Assembly (NCBI GenBank): GCA_019261985.1
Contig: JAFAQY010000076.1
Coordinates: forward strand, 1 to 58,632
DNA: 58,632 nucleotides
Reading direction: 5' to 3'
DNA from: Bryobacterales bacterium
Lineage (GTDB): Bacteria > Acidobacteriota > Terriglobia > Bryobacterales > Bryobacteraceae
Part shown: one piece after another, positions 51,563 through 58,632 of the stretch
How the letters are laid out: each line of letters begins with the position of its first letter
Position numbering within the stretch: position 1 is the stretch's first letter
The notes under the pieces: model-generated
The model's database searches: none
Told to the model about the DNA's origin: nothing
The model's input: only the letters and a program-made list of their open reading frames with translations
Made by a program: the position numbers and the translations under genes

Positions 51563-53239
51563 CTAACGAGCCGCGGTCTGGGAGCTGCTGCCACCGTTGC
51601 CCTCGACGCCTCCAAGCTTCTTAATCAGCGCGGCGGTAGTGTCGTGCGGGACCGGCAACTGCGACACGATGTTTTTTCCGAGCGCGTAGTCGAGCGGCGT
51701 GAAGCCGGATTTGGTTTTGGCGTCCAGCTTCGCTCCATGCTCCACCAGGAACTGCACGACTGAGTCCGCACCCCTGCCGGCAGCGCCGTGCAAAGCGGTC
51801 TCTTCGCGATTGTTCTTCTGGTTAATGTCCATTCCCTTGTCGAGGCACACCTTCACCGCTTCGATCGCCTCAGCTTCCGTGCCCCGCGTGTTCTTGTCGC
51901 GGTAACCGACGCCGGCCGCGAAAAGCAGAGCGGTGTTGCCGTCTCTAGTCGTTAGTTTCAGATCGGCTCCCTTTTCGATGAGCAATCGCATAACGGGCGC
52001 GTCGCCGGAACGCGCGGCGCGCATTAACGGAGTGGCGCCCTCATCCAGGGTCGTGTCCCCCGAATCCATGCCACTTTTGCCCGGAAGATTCTTGACCAGG
52101 CGGGTATTGACGTTCGCGCCGTGAGCCAACAGCGCTTCGATCAACTCCAGGCTGGGCAGCGGATCGTCTTCCTTACGGACCGGCAGCGTGGACCAATCCT
52201 GGTCCCGCGCGTCGATTGCAGCATAGAGAGCGGCGCGGCCGTAACCGTCCGTCACGTTCGGATCGGCTCCGCGATCCAGAAGGAATTTCGCGAAGCTGTA
52301 GTGTTTATTCAGCGCGGAGACAACCAAAGCGCTGGTATTATCGACATCGCCTTGATCGATGTCGACGCCATGGTCGAGCATCACCTTTGCGGTTTCGATA
52401 TCGCCCTCGCGCGCGGCGAAGAGGAACGCGGTGAGGCCGCCGCGAGCGAACGGCGTTACCGACGATGCCGCGCTTAGCTTGGGCAGCCTGGTCTCGCGCG
52501 ACACCGATTGGATGCGCCAATCCGCGCCGTGATCGAGCAGTATTTTCACAATCGCCGCGTGGCGTTCGGCGGCGGCCCACATCAGCGCGGTTTGGCCGCG
52601 ATAGTTTTCCTTCGCATTGACGTCCGCGCCATGATCGAGTAACGCCTTTACCACTTCGATATTGCCGGCACGCGCCGCTGTCATCAGCACGGTTTCGCCA
52701 TCGGCGGTGGTCAGCGTCTTTGCGTCCGCGCCGGCTCTTAGCAGCGCTTCGACAATTCGGGCGCTTCCGGCCGCCGCGGCTTCGGATAGCGGAGTTGTAC
52801 CGTAACGGTCGGCTGCATTCGGCTTTGCTCCGGCGGCGAGGAGCACGTTCACGGATTCCAGGTCGTTCCAGTGGGCCGCCCAGTGGAGCGCGGTTGCGCC
52901 GTCGGGTTGGGGGGTGTTGACGTCGGCGTGCTTCTGGATCAGGGCGCGGAGGGCTTCCTTGTCGCGGTGTTCGGCGGCGGTGGCGATTTCGGAGGGGGCG
53001 GCTTGAGCTAGGGCGGATGCTAGGAGGGATAGTAGCGCTACTGCGAGTTGGGTTGAAAACCGACCAGGCGGATTGGCAATCCGCCGCAGGCTGGCAGCCT
53101 GCCCCACACGCTGCATTGCAGTGATGCAGGCAGGCTGCATTGCAGAGATACTGGCAGACTGCATTAAAGAGACAGGGACAGTCTGGATGGCAGAGATCGG
53201 GACGGTCTGCATGGCAGAATTACTGGAGCGGAGTTTCAT
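51563..53239 (-). CDS. Exported ankyrin-repeat protein
   Basis: 558 residues. The first 58 residues come from two repeats: a 24-base tandem repeat (MQTVPISA, IQTVPVSL, MQSASISA, MQPACITA) and a palindromic element (RVGQAASLRRIANPP). A signal peptide (TQLAVALLSLLASALAQA) follows, then about 13 ankyrin repeats (ADVNTPQPDGATALHWAAHWNDLESVNVLLAAG and so on). The ATG at 53239 has GGAG upstream and overlaps the DUF1552 stop, so it is the coupled start, though each tandem unit offers another ATG. Periplasmic ankyrin proteins bind partner proteins; here the neighbours are DUF1592 and DUF1552. Confidence 0.85.
   Translation of the reverse strand: MKLRSSNSAMQTVPISAIQTVPVSLMQSASISAMQPACITAMQRVGQAASLRRIANPPGRFSTQLAVALLSLLASALAQAAPSEIATAAEHRDKEALRALIQKHADVNTPQPDGATALHWAAHWNDLESVNVLLAAGAKPNAADRYGTTPLSEAAAAGSARIVEALLRAGADAKTLTTADGETVLMTAARAGNIEVVKALLDHGADVNAKENYRGQTALMWAAAERHAAIVKILLDHGADWRIQSVSRETRLPKLSAASSVTPFARGGLTAFLFAAREGDIETAKVMLDHGVDIDQGDVDNTSALVVSALNKHYSFAKFLLDRGADPNVTDGYGRAALYAAIDARDQDWSTLPVRKEDDPLPSLELIEALLAHGANVNTRLVKNLPGKSGMDSGDTTLDEGATPLMRAARSGDAPVMRLLIEKGADLKLTTRDGNTALLFAAGVGYRDKNTRGTEAEAIEAVKVCLDKGMDINQKNNREETALHGAAGRGADSVVQFLVEHGAKLDAKTKSGFTPLDYALGKNIVSQLPVPHDTTAALIKKLGGVEGNGGSSSQTAAR
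53067..53107. repeat. Paired palindromic element inside the ankyrin gene
   Basis: GGCGGATT-GGC-AATCCGCC (53067-53085), GCAGGCT-GGC-AGCCTGC (53086-53102) and the CCCAC tail. It is translated on the minus strand as VGQAASLRRIANPP, the same frame as the copy in the sirtuin gene. Confidence 0.9.
53117..53212 (-). repeat. 24-base tandem repeat at the 5' end of the ankyrin gene
   Basis: Four units of 24 bases (eight codons each), diverged but aligned: each starts ATGCAG or ATCCAG and ends with CTCTGCA/CC or close variants. A fifth partial unit (ATGCAGCG) leads straight into the palindromic element. Several copies of CTGCATTGCAG lie at the joints. Confidence 0.8.
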
Positions 53240-53241
53240 TT

Positions 53242-54594
53242 CTATAGCTCCGTGAGCATGCCTGTGCTGTCGCCTACGCTCTGCTGCGGCACGCCGGCCT
53301 TATCCAATATGGTCAGCAGAAGGTTCGACATTGGCGTTTCATCCGGGTACTTCAGATGTCGGCCGCCCTTCATCTTTCCGGCCGCGCCGCCTGCGACCAA
53401 AACAGGAAGCGGGGAATGGTTATGCACGTTGCTGTTGCTCATGCCGCTGCCGTAAAGAATCAGCGAATGGTCCAGCAAATTGCCGTCGCCGTCGGGCGTG
53501 GATTTTAAGCGCTCGAGTAAATGCGCGACCAGACTCACGTGATACGTGTTGATCTTCGTCAGGTTTTCCAGGCGCTCCGGGTTGTTTTGATGATGCGACG
53601 CCGGATGGAAACCCTCCGAAATGCCGAGCATCGGGAACGTCCGGTAACTCACTTCGCGCGCCATCATAAACGTCGAAATGCGAGTAATATCGGCCTGGAA
53701 TGCGATCGCCATTAAATCGAACATCAGTTTCGAATGCTCCTGATGATCGTCTGGAATGCCGCTGGGCGTCGCGGGCACGGCCAGAGTGGAGTTCTGGTTT
53801 TGTTTTTCGGCAAGCTGAATGCGCCGCTCGATTTCGCGGACGGTATCCAAATACTCCGCTACGCGATTGCGATCCGTGGGGCCGAGATTGCCCTCCAAGC
53901 GCTGCACCTGGCCGGTGACGGCGTCGAGAATACTGCGTTCCTGTTGGATGCGGTCGAGCCGTTCTTCCGCCGTGGCGCCGTCGCCAAAAAGGCGGTCGAA
54001 CACAACACGGGGGTTGATCTCCATCGGAAGCGGAACGGTCGGAGTCCGCCAGGAAATCGTATTCATGTAGGTACAACTGAAGCCGACGTCGCAATTGCCG
54101 ACCAGTCCGCTATAGTCTTCGGTTGCGAGCTCAAGCGACGGCAGCGGCGTTTCCTGACCGATCTTCGCGGCTGCGATTTGATCGATCGTCGTGCCGGCCT
54201 GAATGTCCGCGCCATCGGTACGCTTCGGGTGCACGCCGTTCAGAAACACGGCCGGCGAGCGCGTGTGATCGCCGCCGTTGTCGCCCGGCCCGGCGGGCGC
54301 GGCCATTTTGTGAGCCAAATTGCTGATCACCACCAGCCGGTCCTTGTACGCTTCCAGCGGCTTCATGGTCCGATTGAGCTTGAAATCCGTGCCGTCTCCG
54401 ATGGGGGTCCAATTGCCGATAACCGCGCCATGCGGGATGAAGCAGAGTCCAAGCCGCAGATTCGGCCTGGCCGCGGTTTTGGCCAAGGGCGTTTGCGCCG
54501 GAATCATGGAATCGAGGAGAGGAAGCGACAAACTTACGCCTAAACCGCGCAGTAACGTGCGGCGCGAAATGTGTTTTTTCGTGACGATTCTCAT
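53242..54594 (-). CDS. DUF1552 domain-containing exported protein
   Basis: 450 residues. The N-terminus has a twin-arginine motif (KKHISRRTLLRGLGVSLSLPLLDSM), and the rest is the DUF1552 domain: LRLGLCFIPHGAVIGNWTP, GDGTDFKLNRTMKPLEAYKD, SNLAHKMAAPAG, GDNGGDHTRSPAVFLNG, PSLELATEDYSG, CDVGFSCTYMNTISW and SLILYGSGMSNSNVHNHSPLPVLVAGG. These features resemble the sulfatase/alkaline-phosphatase-like DUF1501 group. It is coupled to the DUF1592 gene upstream (ATGA) and to the ankyrin gene downstream. The pairing of DUF1552 with DUF1592 is widespread in Planctomycetes and Acidobacteriota, but no reaction has been proved. Confidence 0.92.
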   Translation of the reverse strand: MRIVTKKHISRRTLLRGLGVSLSLPLLDSMIPAQTPLAKTAARPNLRLGLCFIPHGAVIGNWTPIGDGTDFKLNRTMKPLEAYKDRLVVISNLAHKMAAPAGPGDNGGDHTRSPAVFLNGVHPKRTDGADIQAGTTIDQIAAAKIGQETPLPSLELATEDYSGLVGNCDVGFSCTYMNTISWRTPTVPLPMEINPRVVFDRLFGDGATAEERLDRIQQERSILDAVTGQVQRLEGNLGPTDRNRVAEYLDTVREIERRIQLAEKQNQNSTLAVPATPSGIPDDHQEHSKLMFDLMAIAFQADITRISTFMMAREVSYRTFPMLGISEGFHPASHHQNNPERLENLTKINTYHVSLVAHLLERLKSTPDGDGNLLDHSLILYGSGMSNSNVHNHSPLPVLVAGGAAGKMKGGRHLKYPDETPMSNLLLTILDKAGVPQQSVGDSTGMLTEL

Positions 54595-56993
54595 TGTTGG
54601 GTCCTTAGAGCGGCTACGGTGGCCGCGGCGGGTTTGGGGCCTGGCCCGCTCATCTTCATTTCAAACGGAGTGCTGTTTACGATGCCCAGCACCAGCGACG
54701 AAAAACGGAAATTCTGGACCGACGCATCGCGGACGACTCTACGGACGGCGGGCATATCGTAATACTCGACGCCCCGGCCGAGGGCGTAGGTCATCATCTT
54801 TTCTGTCATCACTCCGACGAATGTTTCGGGCCGGCTGCTCAACATTTGCCGGAGAGCGACCGCGCCATCCACCTTTGCTCCGTTGAATAATGTGCCGGAA
54901 GCATCGATGACCGCGCCGTCATCCATGGTTCGCCAGCGCCCGATGGCATCGAAATTTTCGAGCGCGAAGCCGATGGGGTCCATTACTTTATGGCAGCCCG
55001 CGCAAACCGGGTTGGCGCGGTGGGCCTCCATGCGCTCGCGCAAGGAGTGCTTGGCGCCCTCCTCGTTTTCCTTGAGGGCCGGAACATCCGGCGGCGGCGG
55101 AGTCGGCGGCGTGCCTAGAATGTTCGCGAGAATCCATTTGCCGCGCTGCACGGGCGAGGTTCGATTGGGATACGAAGTGACGGTAAGAATGCTCGCCTGC
55201 CCTAACAGACCGCGGCGCGCCGGGTCGGAGACCGGCACGCGCCGGAATTGGCTGCCGTAGATCCCCGGGATCCCGTAGTGTTTCGCCAGCCGCTCATTCA
55301 AGAAGGTGTAATCGGCATTCAGCAGGTCCATCACATTGCGGTCTTCATGGACGATGCTATCGAAGAACAGCTTGGTTTCCTGCCGCATGGCTTGGCGGAG
55401 ATTGTCATCGAAATCGGGAAAATCCTGGAGGTCCGGAGCGGAGCTTTTCAGGTTTCGCAGGAACAGCCACTGCTCGGCGAAGTTGTCGATCAGGGCTTCC
55501 GATTTTGGATCGGAAAGCATGCGTTTCACCTGCGCTTCGAGAATGGCCGGCTCATGCAGCCTGTTCTTCGCGGCGAGATCGAGGAGTTGGCCGTCAGGGA
55601 TACTGCTCCACAAGAAGAATGAAAGCCGCGATGCCAAAGCCATATCGTTGATGCGGTATACCGAACCTGGCGGCGTGTTGGCCGGATCGGGCTCGAAGCG
55701 GAAGAGGAATTCGGGGCTGGCGAGGATGAACTGAAGCGCGGACTCGATGCCCGCCTCGAAGCTGCCGCCGCCATTGCGCCGGCGCTGATAGAAGCTGAGC
55801 GGCGATTCGAGGTCGCCGTCTTTCAGTGGCCGGCGGTAGGCGCGGCGCATGAGCGTGGAAAGAATCCGATTCGCGCACGGCAATTCGTCTTTTTCGGTGG
55901 CCGGTTTGCAGAGGAAGATTTTGCGCCGCGAAGGCGTGTCGCCGGCTCCGGCTGCCTTGAACGGGCCTTCGATGCTGATGCGGTCGACCGAGGGATCGCC
56001 CGTGATATCCAACCCATCGATGGTCGTCCGCATGAAGGGCTTGATCAGGTCGTCTTTTTGCGCGTGGCTGCGGAGGATGGTGGCGGCGTAGACGGCGTGC
56101 TGGCCGGCCTTTACGGGAATGCGGACGGTCAGCTTTTGATCCAGCGCGGCTCCGAACGAGCCCGGGTTTTGCGCCATCGCGACAAAGTCGTCTTTTCCGC
56201 CCGCCGTCACCAGCGCGACACGCTCGCCATCGATGCCGACTTCGATCTGATGCTGATCCTCCATGCCGCGCATGAGATCGAAGGTGTTGCGCCACAGCCG
56301 GACCTTGACGATGTATTCGGCATCCACGGGAAAGTTATGCTGCACCAGCATGCCGCCGCGGGTGCCCAGCGGCAGGCCTTCAATGTGCTGATCTTGAGAA
56401 AGATCGGGACGGACGCGGTAGACGGCGGTTGCGGGCGCAATAGTCGTGTTGCCTACGGCGAGGCGGCTGATGTTCCAGGAAGCGGACAAATAGCGCTCCA
56501 TCAGCGAGGGCGACATGCGCAGGACGTCGGCGATGTTGTCGAACCCGCTGCTTTCATCATCCGGCGGGAGCAGCGCGGCGGTGTCCACCTCCACACTGAG
56601 CAGGTCGCGAATGGCGTTGGCGTACTCGGCGCGATTCAGCCGGTGCATGCCGGCATGGCCGGGATTGGGCTTTTCCTGCGCGGCCTTGTCGAGAGCGCTT
56701 TCAAAAAAAGACGCAAACTGATCGAGCGAGGCAGCGTCCGGCCGCGGCATTCCCAGCGGCGGCATGGCGCCGACGCGAACTTTACGGATGACTTTTTCCC
56801 AGGTTTCGGCGCCTTTTGGCACGTCGGTCAGGTTCGCGGACTTAAGCGAAAGTCCGCCCGAGAGAGCTTTTTCGTTATGGCAGGAGACGCAGTACTTGTC
56901 GATCAGGGCGCTGGGTTGCGAGAGGCCGCTGGGCTGCGCCAGCGTAAGGGCGGCGGCGCAGCAAAGAAGGGTCAGCGACCTAGGGACGGACAT
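54591..56993 (-). CDS. DUF1592-family exported heme protein (DUF1587/1592/1588/1585)
   Basis: 800 residues. A signal peptide is followed by a heme-binding planctomycete-type cytochrome motif (DKYCVSCHNEKALSGGLSLKS) and GAETWEKVIRKVRVGAMPP. Next are the DUF1587 (NRAEYANAIRDLLSVEVD), DUF1595, DUF1592 (YRINDMALASRLSFFLWSSIPD), DUF1588 (YGSQFRRVPVSDPARRGLLGQASILTVTSYPNRTSPV) and DUF1585 (EKMMTYALGRGVEYYDMPAVR) stretches; a second CxxCH (CAGCHKVMDPIGFALENFD) precedes DUF1585. The start at 56993 has GAGGAGG just upstream; the TTG 12 bases before it would bury the ribosome site. It heads the three-gene coupled operon. Confidence 0.92.
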   Translation of the reverse strand: MSVPRSLTLLCCAAALTLAQPSGLSQPSALIDKYCVSCHNEKALSGGLSLKSANLTDVPKGAETWEKVIRKVRVGAMPPLGMPRPDAASLDQFASFFESALDKAAQEKPNPGHAGMHRLNRAEYANAIRDLLSVEVDTAALLPPDDESSGFDNIADVLRMSPSLMERYLSASWNISRLAVGNTTIAPATAVYRVRPDLSQDQHIEGLPLGTRGGMLVQHNFPVDAEYIVKVRLWRNTFDLMRGMEDQHQIEVGIDGERVALVTAGGKDDFVAMAQNPGSFGAALDQKLTVRIPVKAGQHAVYAATILRSHAQKDDLIKPFMRTTIDGLDITGDPSVDRISIEGPFKAAGAGDTPSRRKIFLCKPATEKDELPCANRILSTLMRRAYRRPLKDGDLESPLSFYQRRRNGGGSFEAGIESALQFILASPEFLFRFEPDPANTPPGSVYRINDMALASRLSFFLWSSIPDGQLLDLAAKNRLHEPAILEAQVKRMLSDPKSEALIDNFAEQWLFLRNLKSSAPDLQDFPDFDDNLRQAMRQETKLFFDSIVHEDRNVMDLLNADYTFLNERLAKHYGIPGIYGSQFRRVPVSDPARRGLLGQASILTVTSYPNRTSPVQRGKWILANILGTPPTPPPPDVPALKENEEGAKHSLRERMEAHRANPVCAGCHKVMDPIGFALENFDAIGRWRTMDDGAVIDASGTLFNGAKVDGAVALRQMLSSRPETFVGVMTEKMMTYALGRGVEYYDMPAVRRVVRDASVQNFRFSSLVLGIVNSTPFEMKMSGPGPKPAAATVAALRTQQ

Positions 56994-57005
56994 AATCCTC
57001 CTCAA

Positions 57006-57712
57006 CGCGATTTGTACAACTGCCTTCGATTGTAACTGTTTTGTTCGTGGATCGTTGGAGGTGTATCAAGGGGTTGATGGGGGTGCAACCGCGCAGACGG
57101 CAGATGCCAGACGCTACGGCAGCTGATGCCAGACGCCAGACGGCCCGCCAAACGCCAGTTTGGGTTCGTATTTGGGTTCGCTCAAAATCGCGATCCTTTG
57201 TTTTCAGTGAGTTGTTGGGTTCGTCTCGCAAAAATGTGTTTTTCGCGGCCGTTTTTCGTTGGTTTCCTTTCGGGGCCGCATGAAAATGGAAAAGCGCAAA
57301 GGGTGAGGTTTGGTTGCCATCATATCGGCAGTTTAGCCATATGTCACGGGGCGCGAGATCTGGGTGTGAAGTGGAAACATTAGATAAATTGGCATGTTTC
57401 CGAAAACGCTCGTAAATACTGGCGGCGTCGGACGACTACTCTTTAGCGTGGATGCGCTGTGTTCTTGCACGAAATCACCCTTTTTGGGTTTTCGTATCGG
57501 TATCCCTCTGCTTGGCGGTCGCGGAGCCCATACTAGAAGAAATGGCAGTGAATGCCAATGTAAATTGAGGCGGCGTTCGCTGGCACTGGCAATGGAAGCC
57601 CTCAGAAATACTCCAAGCCGAGTTAACGTATGCGCGGTAAGCCGAATCCCTCCTCGGGTGACGTGGCCCCGCTTCCGCCCGGTACGCGAGCTCCGCGTTT
57701 CGCTGCCGGGTT
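57006..57712. other. Intergenic region with short direct repeats, no gene supported
   Basis: About 700 bases between the DUF1592 start and the end of the WG-repeat gene. Long open frames exist on both strands from 57394 to 58026, but they mirror each other and show no family features. The region is less GC-biased (57200-57420 has many T runs such as GTTTTTCG) and may be a transferred or decayed segment. Confidence 0.4.
57103..57136. repeat. 12-base direct repeat GATGCCAGACGC
   Basis: Two exact copies, 57103-57114 and 57125-57136, 22 bases apart, with further partial copies (CCAGACGG, AACGCCAG) to about 57158. No flanking gene explains it. Confidence 0.6.
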
Positions 57713-58632
57713 TTACGCTGCAACCGGTGGCGACTGCACCATCGCGCCCGGCTCAGATGTCCACACAGCTTCTCCGTCCCGCCGGAGGTAACAGTAAGTA
57801 TCACCCCTGCGGACAACGGCCAGCTTCCCGAAGAATCGATAACAGCGGTCGAACGCTGGCTCGATGGCCCATGATCCATTGGCTGAGACGAATCCTGTCT
57901 TGCCCCTAAGCTTTGCAGGGGCCATCCCTCCGTCAAGTTCTCCGAGGTCGTCAAACTGAAAATCCGCAACCAGGATTCCGTCCAGATTGATAAGACCCCA
58001 TTTTCCCTCGCGCCGCACAGGGGCACACCCTTCCGAAAAGGATTTTAGGTCTTCGTACTCTGGCTTGATTACAAAGTTGCCACAGTGATCTACAAACCCC
58101 CAGCGTCCATCGATTTGAACACCAGCGATTCCGGAGCGAAATCCCTGTACTCGCACTCCTTCAAAAACTTGAGGAATCCTGATCTGTCCGCCGTGATCGA
58201 TGTAACCCCATCGGTCATCATGACAGACGCCGGCTAGACCTTCACTGAAAGAGCGGCATTGCTGGAAATCGGGACGGATAACGGTATCACCCCGCAGATC
58301 GATGAACCCGAACGTTTCACCGTCAAGTGAGACAAACGCGCAACCCTCTGAAAAATTACTCGCCACGAGAAAACGCGGCTCGATCAGCCACTCACCAGAG
58401 TGGTCGATGAAGCCGCCATTTATCGAGCACAGGCCATTCCTGAACTTTCCGAGACCTTTGAAGCGGCAAGGTATCACCAGCTCGCCAAGGTCATCGATGA
58501 ACCCAGACTTCCCGTTCCAATCGACTACGGCAGCTTTGCCCTCGGAGAAGTAAGAACCACCTGCGTAGCAGGGCCGAACGACTACATGGCCCTCGGCGTT
58601 GATGAAGCCGATCAGATCTTCTGCGCTGTTCG
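57713..58632 (-). CDS. WG-repeat protein (5' end beyond the window)
   Basis: The frame is open to the right edge; translation of the last 155 bases gives LIGFINAEGHVVVRPCYAG and GKSGFIDDLGELVIPCRF, which continue the repeat, so the GTG at 58477 is not the true start. Visible are six or more WG (KWG) repeats of about 35-45 residues: GFIDHSGEWLIEPRF, GFIDLRGDTVIRPDF, WGYIDHGGQIRIPQVF, WGFVDHCGNFVIKPEY and WGLINLDGILVADFQF. Each is followed by FSEG-type segments. WG repeats form beta-strand scaffolds of unknown binding role. The C-terminus (TSEPGAMVQSPPVAA) is not repeat-like. Confidence 0.88.
   Translation of the reverse strand, partial: NSAEDLIGFINAEGHVVVRPCYAGGSYFSEGKAAVVDWNGKSGFIDDLGELVIPCRFKGLGKFRNGLCSINGGFIDHSGEWLIEPRFLVASNFSEGCAFVSLDGETFGFIDLRGDTVIRPDFQQCRSFSEGLAGVCHDDRWGYIDHGGQIRIPQVFEGVRVQGFRSGIAGVQIDGRWGFVDHCGNFVIKPEYEDLKSFSEGCAPVRREGKWGLINLDGILVADFQFDDLGELDGGMAPAKLRGKTGFVSANGSWAIEPAFDRCYRFFGKLAVVRRGDTYCYLRRDGEAVWTSEPGAMVQSPPVAA

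Noticed and set aside
57394-58026. Long open frames on both strands (57394-57909 plus; 57475-58026 minus)
   Set aside because: They mirror one another, partly overlap the supported WG-repeat gene, and show no signal, motif or ribosome site.

Overview
The window is a GC-rich (roughly 60 %), densely packed bacterial chromosome segment. Its gene content points to Acidobacteriota, most likely a Bryobacterales/Solibacter-type organism. The pointers are an Oar-like TonB-dependent receptor with a carboxypeptidase-regulatory N-terminus, a DUF1592/DUF1552 pair, several secreted 'DGKPDxSG' proteins, a PQQ dehydrogenase, a DmsE-type decaheme cytochrome, and many short palindromic repeats. This placement is inference from families; no rRNA or tRNA gene is present to confirm it.

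Layout, left to right. (1) 1-5 kb: 3' end of a PQQ-dependent dehydrogenase, a purC-cvpA-HAD phosphatase operon (minus), and a glycosyltransferase/methyltransferase fusion. (2) 5-15 kb: secreted protein, MFS transporter, then a tightly overlapping minus-strand run GH97-sirtuin-larC-metG-P-loop kinase-tatD. (3) 15-19 kb: DUF4159 protein, an ArsR-like regulator plus SRPBCC partner behind a perfect 26-bp palindrome, a decayed region, and lysS. (4) 19-25 kb: a histidine kinase / CheY / NtrC-type cascade, a hemerythrin protein, a frameshifted LigAB-type dioxygenase and a cytochrome c. (5) 25.9-30.2 kb: decaheme cytochrome, MtrB/PioB-like porin, monoheme cytochrome, NapC/NirT-like cytochrome and a small membrane protein, together a likely trans-outer-membrane electron conduit. 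(6) 30-42.6 kb: DinB, NIPSNAP, DUF2442/DUF4160 pair, RND pump with adaptor, class III aminotransferase, a giant double-Cache membrane protein with a degenerate NTPase-like tail, and a dienelactone hydrolase. (7) 42.9-51.6 kb: a co-directional eight-gene plus-strand run behind a possible Cys-Cys-Cys leader peptide: TonB receptor, rhodanese-like protein without its cysteine, DUF6152, two secreted proteins, a sulfite-oxidase/cytochrome fusion, a small protein and an ANTAR RNA-binding regulator. (8) 51.6-58.6 kb: translationally coupled DUF1592-DUF1552-ankyrin genes (minus) and a WG-repeat protein running off the right edge.

Three things stand out. First, the 43-51.6 kb locus looks like a sulfur-compound uptake and sulfite-oxidation system with two possible layers of RNA-level control (Cys-rich leader, ANTAR protein). 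Second, a family of paired short palindromes with varying but self-complementary stems is scattered through intergenic DNA and also sits in frame inside protein genes. It gives the same peptide (VGQxAxLRRxANPP) in a sirtuin and in an exported ankyrin protein. Third, the porin-cytochrome locus suggests electron exchange across the outer membrane. All functional statements rest on reading motifs by eye; no database search was run.
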